A DNA stretch of 64,000 bases from Acanthopleura granulata (Eukaryota; Mollusca; Polyplacophora; Chitonida; Chitonidae), in assembly GCA_016165875.1 (NCBI GenBank), contig JABBOT010000030.1:310001-374000 (forward strand). The letters are read 5' to 3'. Below are positions 22,931 to 35,370 of this stretch, piece after piece (position 1 is the first letter of the stretch; the number at the start of each line of letters is the position of its first letter). A model generated the notes under the pieces. It was not told the origin of the DNA and made no database searches. It saw nothing but the letters and a program-made list of their open reading frames with translations. Both the position numbers and the translations under genes were made by a program.

Positions 22931-23856
22931 ATAAATTAATTTGAAATGAAAACGTGTGTTAAGAAGAAACACGAATTCGTTCATTTTTGTGCCCTTTTGA
23001 GACTGGTACAGTAGAAATGTTCCCCGTCTAAATTGTGAACTTTATCGTCTTCCATAGATTTCTTTCAGTGAGCTTTTCTACACTTCACATGAAAGGGGAT
23101 GAATACAACACGGATACACCCGCCACACCTTGCGGCTTGCTCGTTCAGTGAATTCGCTCACATTATACACCTTTTCAGAGGAAAGGGAAAAGAAAAGATT
23201 GAAGTGTCCAATGTAACTTTGGCAAATAGGATTCGCGCAGGATAAATGCGACTATGGGCGGAGGGCGTTGACAGGCACACCGGGTCATGTGCACCTACAG
23301 AGGAAAATCACCAAAACAAAATGAAAGATTCCAAAAGAAAACTTTTAACGTGAGAAGTAAAGGACATTCCTGCGGTAGATGAATCCTCCTCCGTCTTTAT
23401 GGAAGCTGCAGTGGATTAGTATTCACGTGTATACACGCATCTGGCTAAAAGGTTTCGCAAGAACGAATGTAGTAGAAAATAGGTGCACAAAGCAGGTGCT
23501 ACCCACGCTTACTCGTTGTGGTTAAGGATCGGGTAAATGTCTTTGGTAAGCATTGGTTTGTCACGAAGTTAAGCCCGCGATTGGAGGTAAAACTCGACAC
23601 AATATTGGTCGCAATATGGCCGAAGTGACTGAGTTAATCCCTGATCATTCAATTGAGATGTTGAAAGAATATTCGACAACAGAGTTACCTTCCTTTACGG
23701 CACACTAGATGGCGTTAATTTGCTAATGATGACAAGGGATTATATTACAGCATTTATGATCATGGGAGGGATCATCGGATATTGCCAAAATTTTCCACTC
23801 TTATGACTCTACTCGGAATTCATGTCGTAGTTTGAAAGCCTATGTAGTTTTAAGTC

Positions 23857-24024
23857 TGGTACTGGCCTTATTCCCGGCCCCTATTCTTGTATAGTTTCTG
23901 GTATTGGCCTTATTCCCAGTCCCTATTCTTGTATAGTTTCTGGTATTGGCCTTATTCCCAGTCCCTATTCTTGTATAGTTTCTGGTATTGGCCTTATTCC
24001 CAGTCCCTATTCTTGTATAGTTTC
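23857..24024 (+). repeat. 42-bp minisatellite, 4 units
   Basis: Exactly 168 bp. The unit begins TGGTATTGGCCTTATTCCCA and ends TTGTATAGTTTC. The first unit differs slightly. Because 42 is a multiple of 3, one frame stays open by chance. Confidence 0.95.
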
Positions 24025-25639
24025 AGGGGAATGGGAGATGGGGGAGGGGAAGGAACCTTGTTGCTTCCACGGAATTCATCAAATCAAGATTCCTTGTCCA
24101 TGCATACAGTTTCACAGGGTCACCCACGGCTACACGCAACAGCGAAAATGCTATTTATTTCGGCTCCCACTTAGTTTACATCATTTATTCGGGGTTCCTC
24201 GTTCTCACACTTCGTCTACAGAGAGGCAGTCTATCATAGCCTCGGCTCAAGACCCCCTCCCAGAGCCTCCCAACAATGACGAACACTGGTGATTTTTTTT
24301 TTCGTGGGCTTTGATGCGGTAGACCGGCCCAATAGATTCGAAGTGAACCACTTGATGCATACAATCTGTTTCATTTTCGCCCAAAAGGCCCACTATAATT
24401 GAGGGCGTTTAAAATATCCTTTGCCAGTATATTTCTATCTCCTTTATGGAAGCAAGGGTTAGTGATGCGGAAAGGTTTATCGCGGGTAAAGGCCGTATAG
24501 ACGTGTCCCTATATATAATGTCCTAACAATGAATTGGGGACAAAACTTGCTTCTTGGGGACACTACAGAAAATGACACACATAGGGGTCTAACCAACTCT
24601 CTGTGTGGACAAAAGCAGTCTTATGACGTGACAGTGCCATTTGGAACGTCAGACCGAAGGTTAGGATGTAGCTGGGTCACATGGGTTGAGACATTTCATA
24701 TATAGGTAGGTATCACAGGCGAGCGCATGAAAGCCTTTCATGTGTACTTTCAAAGAAACATTTTGAAGAAAGTTGTACGCTGTAAAAAAAAGGATTTGTG
24801 CATAGAGGAGCGTACGCCTTTACAGGCAAGTGCAGTAAAATCAGTGGGTAAAAGTGGTTATGGTGAATTTATAATTCTTGCAGCTGGGTTCAATGGAAAG
24901 TTGTTTTACGCTTGTGTAAAGCAACTGACATGTTCAAAGCTATTTTTCCATCTTTATGGTGGTTTAAGGTGTCCTTAAACGGCCTAATGACATTTTCGGT
25001 ATTGATGATTTCAATGTTTTCAAAGTTTCAAGATGATTTAAAACTCTAGCTATATTTTTACTAAAACAAGGAGAGAACCCAAGCACAATCGGCCCTAATC
25101 ATATAAAAATGAGTGGTAAAAAAAATTTGCTTAACAGGTTGAAGCGATGATTTCTAATGCTGTAAAACAAAAGTACATCACGAAACTCTCTGTACCCTTT
25201 TTTTTAACTTGGGGCATTATTTTTAAAGTTACATCCTTTGAGAATAATCAAAATTTCAGCAAAGTTTTGCCTGAGACAGGTTCATGATCCTCATGACCTA
25301 GAAACATATTGTAAGTCTCTGCAGTTTTGAAAAAATCTCTGACCATAACCGTTTTCCATCCCCTGCTATAACACATTGCCTTTTGGAGAGATTGTAGTGT
25401 TTGTCAACCAGAAAAAGGGATTTCGGGCTCAGCATGGCTGGATAAAGCGCTATACAACTAGAAGTGTCGTAATGTGACACCACCCCTCAAAGATCATCTC
25501 GACACCATAGTATTGTGGTAAAAATGATTTATGTTATATTTTAAGCTCTGGCTAGGTAAACCTCGCTATGCAACATTCACAAGATCATGATTGTATATGA
25601 TGCTTTCATGGCTGTGTTTAAACATATTACTCCATTCAG

Positions 25640-25915
25640 GGGGCTTCCGTTGTTCAGTTTGATTAGCACGCTAGCGCAGTGTAGTAGCCTGGGAGCCTCC
25701 AATCAATGCGGTCGCTGTGAGCAGTGTAGCTCGTGCTGGCCTCATGTGCGGCCGTATGTTAGAAGGTCTTCCAGCAACCTGCTGATGGTCGCGTGTTTCC
25801 CGAGGGATCTGCACGCCCCCCCGCCCCCCCCCATCATAATGCTGGCCGGCGTCGTACAAGTGAAATAGTCTTGAGGACGGCGTAAAACACCATCGAAAAC
25901 AAAAATAAATAAATA
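25640..25915 (+). mobile_element. SINE-A, near full length
   Basis: Head GGCTTCCGTTGTTCAGTTTG, body with a C-run replacing part of the middle, tail AAAATAAATAAATA. Confidence 0.85.
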
Positions 25916-26529
25916 TTACTCCATTCAACGCACCTGCTAAAGACAGATTTCTTAACTTTCATGCCGCAAGTGGTTAATTGAGTTATTGTTTAACATTACA
26001 GTGTATATATTGCCCGTAGCCAGCTTAGAAACAGTTAGTTTTATTCTACTCTATCAAATGTCCTGCAATAATTATAACGCTTTTTGTATTTTTTGAGCAT
26101 TCCTATCTAGCCGTATTAGTACCATATGTAATTTTTGATGTGCATGTCAATGCTTTAAGGGAATTCAGGAAGATTAACAGCGTATTGGTTAGGGAATCAC
26201 ATACAACAAGGTTTATGAAATCTTCCTTCGCCTATGTTACGCTGTTTTCAGCATCGCTGTTAATCGATCTGTTCTTCGGCTTTAGATAGGTTTTCACTTA
26301 TTCGTTTAAAGGAGTTAAAGGATTTCATCCGTAATATTCCTTGAATGTTTGTAAATCTTTAACGTCTTTGAATGTAAAATAACACAAACCATCTTACAAA
26401 ATATTTCGAAGTTTTTTTCAACACCCCTAGAAAATTTTATTATAACAAAACTTTGGTGTAAAAATCGGAATACACGAACAAATATACTGTTAACTCTTAG
26501 CAGCAGGGCTGTAAATACAGTGACAAAAT

Positions 26530-26800
26530 ATCACACTCACCGGTGAATCCTACAGACCAGACACGAAGCAGTTCCGAAAAAAGATGTTCAGTGAGCCTAA
26601 ACTGCGCAACCTTCAGACGCTCAGCACGAGGTGTTCTCTCTTGCACGTCCAATCCGGGTTTTGGCACCGTCCGCCTTCCGAGCAAGTCTTTTATCCAACT
26701 TCAATGCATGAATGAATCTCTTTATTTACTTTACATGTAGCCTCTAATGCTTCACAAACCAGGGCGGGGGCTATTTTGGATCCTGTACGAGAGGTAGGGC
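26530..26800 (-). promoter_or_regulatory. Candidate 5' UTR exon and promoter for the ZP gene
   Basis: The minus strand carries a strong donor (ATTCACCG|GTGAGTGTG, exon end near 26540), with a GC box-like GGGCGGGGG on the plus strand at about 26762. ZP exon 1 needs an upstream partner because an acceptor stands 6 bases before its ATG. The link is inference; the intron would be about 5.5 kb. Confidence 0.25.
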
Positions 26801-26852
26801 TTCAAGTAGGGTAACTAGGTTTATATACATTTATGTTTAGGAATAAAGCTTA

Positions 26853-26861
<9 letters not shown>

Positions 26862-26885
<24 letters not shown>

Positions 26886-26886
26886 G
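26862..26886. repeat. (TA)n microsatellite
   Basis: A run of about 11 TA units follows ACTAACTAAC. Other TA runs lie at 52108-52125 (VPS72 intron 2) and 61555-61574 (inside SINE-B). Confidence 0.95.
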
Positions 26887-27488
26887 TCTGTGTGTTTGTA
26901 CCTATATCTATCTGTCTATATATATTTGAGTACTTAACGAACATATAAAGGCCAAGTCATAAATTAACATTTAGCCATGAATTGTTATTACCATACTGCA
27001 TTTACCTTAGCCTTGGTCATGTAAAAAGGAAAGTTTGAAAGTTCGACACTACGTCAAAAAACGCCATTACATGCCGCTTTAGGAAGGAGCTATTGTTTGT
27101 GTGGACAGAATAAGCAATTTTCCGGCAAGCTACAAAAACACATGAATATACATGCCGACTTGGGGAGGAATTATTGCTTGCGGCAATAGACAAGGAAACT
27201 TGTTAGCTAGTTTTTCGAAGAATTAATTCGCAGATAAGTACATAAGTAATCCAACTTCGTGGTCAAGTTTGACGAAGCTGTGAGTATAACAATGCAAGAG
27301 ATATTTCAACATCTCGACGCCTTTACAGGTATACAAAACATATGTAAAGATAGTATCTACTTGAAGTGTCATTATGTAACGATGTGATGAAAACGGAGTT
27401 CTCCGGCCAGTGTCATGATGGATAAGACGACTATAATTATGTTAGATTTAAACTTGTCTGTTCCAATAATCACTCTTTTGATTTTGAA

Positions 27489-27725
27489 ATGAGTCATTCA
27501 GTTAAGAGGGAATCTATTGCCATAAACTACACTGTAGACCTGAAACTTGTACAAAACATCCATATAAATAAACATTGTTTGATTTTTCTTGTTAAAGAAT
27601 TAACGTTTCATGTCAGAAATTTTCAACACAGCATGAAATCTAAATCAGATTTGAAAGAAGTGTGTCAGAGGATGTGAGGCTTCTTCCTAAGAACGGACAT
27701 AATTAGTGACTAATTAATTAACGTG
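27489..27725 (+). repeat. Local direct repeat, partner 28355-28545
   Basis: TACACTGTAGACCTGAAACT, AAAGAATTAACGTTTCATG, GCATGAAATCTAAATCAG and ATTAACGTGT are shared with the partner, which is shorter. Confidence 0.8.
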
Positions 27726-27764
27726 TTAGGGGATGTGTTTATACGACCTGACAGTTTCTTCTCT

Positions 27765-28235
27765 CGATTTACACCTAGACGTCGAAACCGACATGCCAGC
27801 CCTCAACTAAAATGGAGGTTTCAGGTGAATCTTCGCAAAACCAGTTTCACAAATAATACAAACCACCAAAGAACTAAGAAAATATACAAATATAAAAATT
27901 ACGGGAAGCAGTCAACAGTTTTCAGTGAAGACGAAAAGACGTAGTGAAAGTTCTGAACGGGTGAATAAAATCAGTATCCATGTCGTATACCAATTTAGTA
28001 TTTATAGTGTCGATAATTAGCTATGTACCTCAGTTGAGCTTTGATTGCAACTCTTAACATACGGGCCTAGGCCCGGGTTCAGCCGAATTAGACAAAGTTA
28101 TAAGACAGAAATTTTCTTCCGTATGTGGCCTACCAACAAGAGACGCGTACTCTTTATGAAATTTAAGGAACTTAAAGTGAAGGCGTTTGATGGAATATCC
28201 TTGACACACTAGTTTTTGCAGTAATAACTTGTGAC
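27765..28235 (+). repeat. Dispersed repeat D
   Basis: ACCTAGACGTCGAAACCGAC, GCAGTCAACAGTTTTCAGTG, AAGACGTAGTGAAAGTTCTG and GACACACTAGTTTTTGCAG match the 41.2-kb copy over about 470 bp. The flanks are a local duplication (27489-27725 and 28355-28545). Confidence 0.75.
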
Positions 28236-28354
28236 GTTGCTATCCAAGTAGGGATAATTTACACTATCAGAATCGAATCTATCCCTCTTGTGATAAACTT
28301 GGCGAGACAGGAAGCCAATTCTGATTCTTGTGATATTGGAATCAGCAGTTAAGT

Positions 28355-28545
28355 TAACAGAAAATCAATGTCCAAAAAGTACACTGTAGACCTTCAGTTT
28401 GTACAAAACTGTCAAAGAATTAACTTTTCAGAAATTTTCGATACACTTAGCATGAAATCTGAATCGCAGTGTTTCAGAATATGCGAGAGCTTCTTGCTAA
28501 GAAAAGGACATATTTAGTGGCTAATAATTAACGTGTGCTTGAGAT
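28355..28545 (+). repeat. Local direct repeat, second copy
   Basis: It carries the same blocks as 27489-27725, with deletions. The pair brackets the repeat D copy. Confidence 0.8.
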
Positions 28546-28924
28546 TCGTTTCTCTATTATTAAATTTCATGCATTGATGTAGACATATGTTTCCAATACA
28601 TTGTCCTATATCTCGGATACAGCGAACACCATTTTGTTGGTTAACTGACTGGTTGATTGACTGACAAGCTGGTTGGTTGGTCGAAAGATTTTTTTTCTTT
28701 TTTTTTTCTGGCATAGTCATCACAGTGTTTCCCTGAGACAATCAAATCACACAAACGATGGTCATTTTTACAAGTGGAGGACACCGAAATGCTCTTGGTA
28801 AACCACCGACATTTCGTCAGTTACTGACGAGCTTTCCCACCTCAGGTATGTAAACGTTGGACTGCGCAAACGGCCACAGGAGCCGTGTCGACCACATTTT
28901 GTCACAAGGATCCCATAAAACGTG

Positions 28925-29905
28925 TTTTCCCATCTGCAAATCTTTGCCAAATCATATCAAGTGTTTCTTCATTTTACATTCATTTGCCAAACCAACATTA
29001 ATGGTTTTCCTTCTACACTCATCCACCAAACTCTCTTGTATTTTTTTAATCTTCAGTCCAAATTTGACAAACCATCTCTAGCCTTTTTGCCTTTTACAAC
29101 TCTTTGTCAGGCCATGTTTAGTGTTTCTGTCCCTCTACACACATTTACCAAACAATTTGGCAAACCATACGTAGTGTTTTTTCCTTCTGTATCCATTTAC
29201 CACACCATATTTAGTGTTTTTTTCCTTCTGTACCCATTTACCAAATTATACGTAGTGTTTTTTCCTTCTGTACCCATTTACCAAATTATACGTAGTGTTT
29301 TTTCCTTCTGTACCCATTTACCAAATTATACGTAGTGTTTTTTCCTCTGCACACATTTACCAAATTATAAGTAGTGTTTTTTCCTTCTGTACCCATTTAC
29401 CAAATTATACGTAGTGTTTTTCCTCTGCGCACATTTACCAAATTATACGTAGTGTTTTTTCCTTCTGTACCCATTTACCAAATTATACGTAGTGTTTTTT
29501 CCTTCTATACCCATTTACCAAATTATACGTAGTGTTTTTTCCTTCTGTACCCATTTACCAAATTATACGTAGTGTTTTTTCCTTCTGTACCCATTTACCA
29601 AATTATACGTAGTGTTTTTTCCTTCTGTACCCACTTACCAAATTATACGTAGTGTTTTTTCCTCTGCACACATTTACCAAATTATACGTAGTGTTTTTTC
29701 CTTCTGTACCCATTTACCAAATTATACGTAGTGTTTTTTCCTTCTGTACCCATTTACCAAACCATACGTAGTGTTTTTTCCTTCTGTACCCATTTACCAC
29801 ACCATATTTAGTGTTTTGTCTTCCACTGGCCAATCCATGTTTAGTTTCTTCCTTCGAGACCCGTTTACCACAACATACGTTTTAAGTGTTTTTTTCCTTC
29901 TACAA
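28925..29905 (+). repeat. 40-bp minisatellite with diverged edges
   Basis: The unit is GTAGTGTTTTTTCCTTCTGT plus ACCCATTTACCAAATTATAC. Central units (about 29200-29760) are nearly identical. Units at both edges become diverged and irregular in length. Confidence 0.93.
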
Positions 29906-29917
29906 TTATTTTCCGAA

Positions 29918-30034
29918 CCATCTTTCTTCCCACGTCACGACACCACAATGAGCGAACCATCTTTCTGCCCACGTCACGACACCAAAATGAGCGAACCATC
30001 TTTCTGCCCACGTCACGCCACCAAAATGAGCGAA
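29918..30034 (+). repeat. 39-bp tandem repeat, 3 units
   Basis: The unit is CCATCTTTCTGCCCACGTCA plus CGACACCAAAATGAGCGAA; exactly 117 bp, directly after the 40-bp array. Confidence 0.95.
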
Positions 30035-30534
30035 CTTTTGTATGTCACATAGGCTTAATAATGTTGGAACTCCTGACACAAAATAAGATTCAAAGGTCGT
30101 ATATCTACACCCCGATTCCATCCCAAAAGTGCATGAGTCATGGATGCAATTTGTCAATTTTAGTTCATTCAAGGAGTTGTTTAAAAGATGGGATGAACCG
30201 ACAGGCCTATATAGATCACATTTTATAGGAGTTTACAACACCTGTGCAGTATTCATGCGAACAAGACCTACCGACACTCTACTCTTTGCACTGCCATGCA
30301 AATATCGTGTAAATCCACTCCAGCTCCATAACTAAATTAAAGAAACGTGCCGGAATACACAAAGGGGTGCAAATCACAGTAAAACACTCCGTTTTCTGCC
30401 CTGACGCTGCAGTCTTTGAATGCGCATACTACAACCACGAAACGATCTTTTTAACCACACCCTCGAGGTACAAGAGAGCAAGGACACTTCATAGCGATGA
30501 ATTTCTCTTCAGCACTGCGATTCATGCTGTATAT

Positions 30535-30605
30535 GTATTTATTTATTCATTTATTTATTTAATTACTTATTCCATTTGTAATTTACGCCATACTCAAGAA
30601 TAAAT
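30535..30605 (-). mobile_element. SINE-A tail fragment, reversed
   Basis: (ATTT)n, TAATTTACGCCATACTCAAG and AATAAATC are the inverse of the SINE-A 3' end. Nothing more is left. Confidence 0.65.
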
Positions 30606-31477
30606 CATTTTAACCCTTGCGGCCAGCAGCGGTCAGGCATCTGCAGGCTGCTCGCGTACATTCCCATAAACATCATCCCTTTGTTGTTTATAGGCTTTCT
30701 AGGTATTATTATAGGATCTCTCCAGTTGATTGAGAGAAAACCACTGAATCCGAAGAACGGGAAATATAAAATTTCTTCATGCTGAAAAGTGAGTAAAATT
30801 CAAAATGAATTTCTCAAACGTTTGGTATATGAATTGTAGGTTTTTTGAGTGTGGCAAAGAGTTTAGGCTATTAGCTGCAGCTTAATTTCTTTGATCATTG
30901 TTTAATTGTTTAAGAGCATAAAGTATAAATCGTGGACGACCAGTTCTGTTCAGTGTGTGAATTTTTAGCTCACAATTAATCAAATGGCGTTTTTTCAAAC
31001 ATCTTTCGGGAACATTGCTCTTTCTGTCAACCATTAAAGGATTTGCTTTCTCTTAAAATCCCTCGTATTGTCGTTATCAATATCATCACGTGATTAATGC
31101 CTATAAAAGAACTATTCGTTTATACGAAGGTGATCACAACTGTGGATAAGGACCGGGCAGGTTTCGGGGCGGGGGGGGGGGGGGGCGAACATTTTGCGAT
31201 TCGCAAGTGTGACATTAACAGCCATCTATTCAAATACACATTTGTGTTAGCTTTTGTCAACAAGAAAACAAAACCTCTCAGGCTCTAGAATGAAACTAGC
31301 GCATTGTTGTGCGCATGACCTCGTTCATGGCCATTTTTTTCTGCTAAACATCTAATTATATCAGTGTATAATTTCAAACAAAGTTGATATCTATTGTTCT
31401 GTTGTTGTTTTTTTCTGTTTTGTTTTTTTTTTGTTTTTTTTGTTTTGTTTTGTTTTTTGTTTTTGTTTGTTTTTCAC

Positions 31478-31592
31478 TCAGCAACTTGCGGATGGTCGTG
31501 GGTTTCCCGCAGGCTTTCCTCCCGCCATAATGTTGACGTCTGTCATATAAATGAAATATTCTTGAGTATCCGGCGTAAAACACCAATCACCT
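31478..31592 (+). mobile_element. SINE-A, 3' half
   Basis: It starts at CTCAGCAACTTGCGGATGG after a T-rich stretch and ends GTAAAACACCAATCACC. Confidence 0.8.
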
Positions 31593-32624
31593 GCATGAAT
31601 AAATATGCAGCTGTTTGCCCGATATTGCCTTACAAACATATACACAATCTATTTTTAATTTTTACTCTGCTTTTCGTGCTGCTTTCATATAATCTGTAAA
31701 ACATGTATTACTTCCCGCATTATGCATCGTTACAGCAGTAAACGTTCCAAATTCTAACCTCAGAGCCGCAGTTTAAGACGTGCTGCAGATTTGTCTTCTT
31801 TTATTTTAACTATGCTCTATCAGATTTGTGTTTTCATGACACCTGTGGTTTTGTTTGTAGTTCTCAGTACGCTATTAGCATACACTCAGAACCACCTGGC
31901 TAAGGTACATATCTCTCCTGTTTATTTTTGGATTTGAAAATATGAACAGTTCTATTAGTGTCCATACAATGTAAGCACTTACCAAAAACGTTTACGCCCT
32001 TGTGTGATTGTTTGTATTTATTTAGTCATCGGAACAATTTTGAACACTTTTTATCCCTTAGTTGCAAAGACGCCTTGTTGCTGTCCGGCAGCCATATATG
32101 GGGACACTAGAGGATGTCTTATTTTTACCTTATATGCTTTTATCTGTGTATCATTTACATTAGGCGTATACGGACCGTTGTAGTAATTCACTTTTCTTTA
32201 TTTATGAAACTATGAATACCAGTATTTAGTTTTTTCATTTTTCTCTTTTTTTTAACAATTTCTCCACGTGTTTGTTTAGCAGAGAGCATGCATGAATTTT
32301 GCGACCGAGTGATGTGTTTACCCAGCCATAAATTGGCCACAGAAAAGGCCACAGAATCTGGTGAAAGAAAAGTCTGGGGAGTACCAGTAGGGCCATTTAC
32401 AGATCCGTTCAAAAGCTATTGGTGATCCAGAAGTCAGGTTTTGTCTCCGTGCCTCCCTAGGCATGGGATTGTTTTAATACGAGTAATAAGAACTATCTAA
32501 TTACGTGTGAATGAAACCTAGAAACGTTCCACATAAAACAGTCATCATCCAGTATGTATCTAAAAAACTCTTCAGGCGCGAACCTTCAGAAGTACACAAT
32601 TGTGTAGCCATAAGGGTTAACCCC

Positions 32625-32685
32625 CATTTATTTATTTATTTATTTAGTTAGTTAGTTAGTTAGTTATTTAGTTATTTATTTCATT
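32625..32685. repeat. (TTTA)n / (GTTA)n tract
   Basis: ATTTATTTATTTATTTAG is followed by repeated GTTA. It may be the tail of the degraded reversed SINE that follows. Confidence 0.85.
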
Positions 32686-32711
32686 GTGGTCTGACACCAT
32701 GCATATTCAAA

Positions 32712-32850
32712 ACATTATTTATTTATCTGTTTAGGTCGTTCTTAAGAATTTCTCCCTGACAGATTTAATGGCGGAGAAAACCAGAAAGGCCCCGAGGAAA
32801 CCACCGGCCTTCGACAGATGTACTTTACAAACCTCCTGACTTGACGCCGC
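32712..32850 (-). mobile_element. SINE-A remnant, reversed
   Basis: ATTTATTTATCTGTTTAGG, TTCTTAAGAATTTC and GGAGAAAACCAG...CCCCGAGGAAACC fit a degraded inverse SINE-A. The sequence is heavily diverged. Confidence 0.45.
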
Positions 32851-33261
32851 AGCCTAGCTACACGCTAGGATTATTCGACCATATACGCGTGGCACTTTTG
32901 TTGTCGCATGAAGTAAACCAAGGACATTTGCCAATTTAACAGAAGTGAACGTCATATTGATGGAAGACAAGTGGTCTTCCACGAACTCGCGACTGAGCAC
33001 AGGGCCTCTCAAGCTTCGTGGACCGCTTGTCGTTACAAAGGCCTTATGAATAATGAGAGCCCAGGGAATTCGCAAATTCCACATCCAAGATCGGGACTAC
33101 TCCCGGACCTCGTGTATCATAACGACTGAAAGACATTTATGTTTCTCTTTATATTCACAAATCAAAACAACTATATACGATTCCTAACCAAATGGTTATG
33201 ATTTCCCTCCAGTGAAGGCAACCTTAAACCTAAATAAGCAAACGAGGAAATCTACTCCAAT

Positions 33262-33392
33262 GCAGCCTGCGGATGATCGGGGATTTCCACGGGGCTGTGC
33301 CTGGTTTCCTCCCACCATAATGCTGGCCACCGTCGTATAAAGTTAAATATTCTTGAGTACGGCGCAAAACACAAAAGCATAAATAATCAAAG
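33262..33392 (+). mobile_element. SINE-A, 3' half
   Basis: It runs from GCAGCCTGCGGATGATCGG to GGCGCAAAACACAAAAGC. The head is absent. Confidence 0.8.
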
Positions 33393-35126
33393 AAAAGTAT
33401 AAAACGATCTGTAAATAAATATTTTTAAAATACAATCTTGGCTATCTGGTTTTCCAGTTACTTGTTTATAGTCGACAAACTTGCATCAGGAGTAATGTAC
33501 AGGGCACAAAAATTATTCCGCGTTTTGAATTAAGCAATTGACAGAGTAACGAGAAGGTCATTTATAGGCTTACCTGGCTTTTACGGACTGACAAACATAC
33601 GTACAGACAGGCATGCTGACAGACAAACAGGTATATCCGGCCAGCCGGACACGGACTGAATGCTACAGAGAGAGAAATGAAAAATAACCAAACTGATTCT
33701 AGCTTGTAAACGTTTTAATACTACGAATAAAAGTAACATAACGGATGCATTAATCCTTTATAGGAGACTGTATAATCTGATATTGACTGGAGCGAATCGA
33801 GCATAAATATCTGTATATTGCAGTTCGGGCCTATATCTCTGAATGAAATACCGCCAGTCACTCCACGCAATACATACATTTTCTCTTATGAGTCAAGTAT
33901 GTACAGAAATCTGTTGGATAAGTTGCTCTATATTGAAATCGGTCTTCTGCCACTGGCCCTATCGGCCATTTTTTTTCAGTAATAGACAGTTCATGACGGA
34001 TGGTCTGTTCATTAAAAAGATTATAAAATTCTCTGTCGAACGCAAAAACCTGCTTTATTTTCTATGAATTTTTGGCTAAGTTGTCTTCGTCTGAAGTGTA
34101 GAGTATTTTGCTGCCGACTGCAGGTCCGGAGGCGCCCATGCTTTTAAGCCAGTGTGACATTGACCAATCAGAGAGATAGGAGATATCAGCTGTTTATGAG
34201 CTGTGACGTAAATCTTCACAGTTGTCTGTCAATGTAACATGCAATAGCACAGGGGAAGAATACTATTTTAATGTTATACATTTTAATTATAACAAGTACA
34301 TGTGTGAACAACACTGCCAACAATTTCCAGGCCATTGTATTGTGGCGGGAATAAATTTCCTGGTAATTTTATGTTATAAAGTTAGATATATACATAAGCT
34401 TCAACCACGACCCTAGCAGCTTACTACAGTCTCAGGTGACATGAGTGTTCTGCCCTTGGAACAGTTACGTGACAGCTCACACAGAATGGCTGCGTTTCAT
34501 GTGTAGCCGACGGGGCAACGTTAAATGTCAACTTCGAATGTCGCGGTACCTGTTAGAAAAAATACCGAAATAAACATGATATTGTCCAATCTTTTTGACC
34601 AACTTAATTTTGAACATGCTCTGTCTTTCACTTTAAGATCCTATATTACAATATGGTTGGCCTACTTTTAAACATGGACCCATTCCACGTTAATGACAAT
34701 TAAGGAGTGCGAGACGTTCTGACTATCTGTTTGGAGTGTGACGCAGTTACTGCAGTTACTAGCGTTCAGAATGGTATGTTGCCACTATATGTAGAGCTAA
34801 ACGATGCGGGCTAGGAACCCGATAGTGCCGGGATGCTTAGGTCCTCGAACTTGTTTACTTAACATTTCAGGGGCTCCGAGATGACCCAGTTGAAAAGAAA
34901 TTTAGTCATACGTGACCACAAAATGACAACAGTACGTGTGCGTCTGTCAGCAATTACTTTTTCTTTGTCGCAACCCCTTTTTTAAAAAAGTCTCTTTCTG
35001 GAAGGGCCCTTGCACAGAGAGTTTGTAGATTTCCCCTCTCTGACTGCTTGAGAAGGCTGGCTGATGGTAAGCGGTCTACGAAGCTTGAGAGGAAATCTGA
35101 GCAGCTCAAATTTCCCGTGATTTTGT

Positions 35127-35370
35127 ATTTATTTACCGAATTGGTGCTTTACGCTGTACTCAAAAATATTTCGCTTTTATGACGATGGCCATCATTATGA
35201 TGAGAGGAAAGCCAGGTAGAGCTGGGAGTAAACCCACCGCCATGGTTCTTGGCGGACCTTCCCACGTACAGCCGGGGAGGAAGCCAGCACGAGCGGGACT
35301 TGAACTAACAGCTACCGCATTGGTCACCTAGATCATTAAGCCTCGTCGGCGAGCTTACTTCCACGGTCAC
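35127..35370 (-). mobile_element. SINE-A, reversed, near full length
   Basis: The inverse tail, GTGCTTTACGCTGTACTC, the body and GGACTTGAACTAACAGC are present. The head end is diverged (CCTCGTCGGCGAGC). Confidence 0.8.

Larger units (their letters stand above)
21017..23856. other. Upstream region of the ZP gene, repeat-rich
   Basis: It holds repeat D (reversed), SINE-B (reversed) and a cluster of repeat C. No exon is supported. If a 5' UTR exon exists upstream, this is part of its first intron. Confidence 0.55.
24025..27488. other. Non-genic stretch
   Basis: It holds one SINE-A, a (TA)n tract and the candidate 5' UTR exon near 26.5 kb. Other ORFs are short and unsupported. Confidence 0.5.

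Noticed and set aside
23887..24174. Repetitive ORF with SFWYWPYSQSLFLY units
   Set aside because: It comes from a 42-bp minisatellite whose length is a multiple of 3, and has no other coding evidence.
28922..29335. 137-codon plus-strand ORF
   Set aside because: It lies in the diverged edge of the 40-bp minisatellite; the frame is open by chance and changes with unit length.
28925..29905. CRISPR-like array
   Set aside because: The repeats are directly adjacent without unique spacers and the genome is an animal's. It is a minisatellite.
32854..33084. 76-codon minus-strand ORF with protein-like composition
   Set aside because: No acceptor or donor fits, no family is recognised, and it adjoins a SINE remnant.
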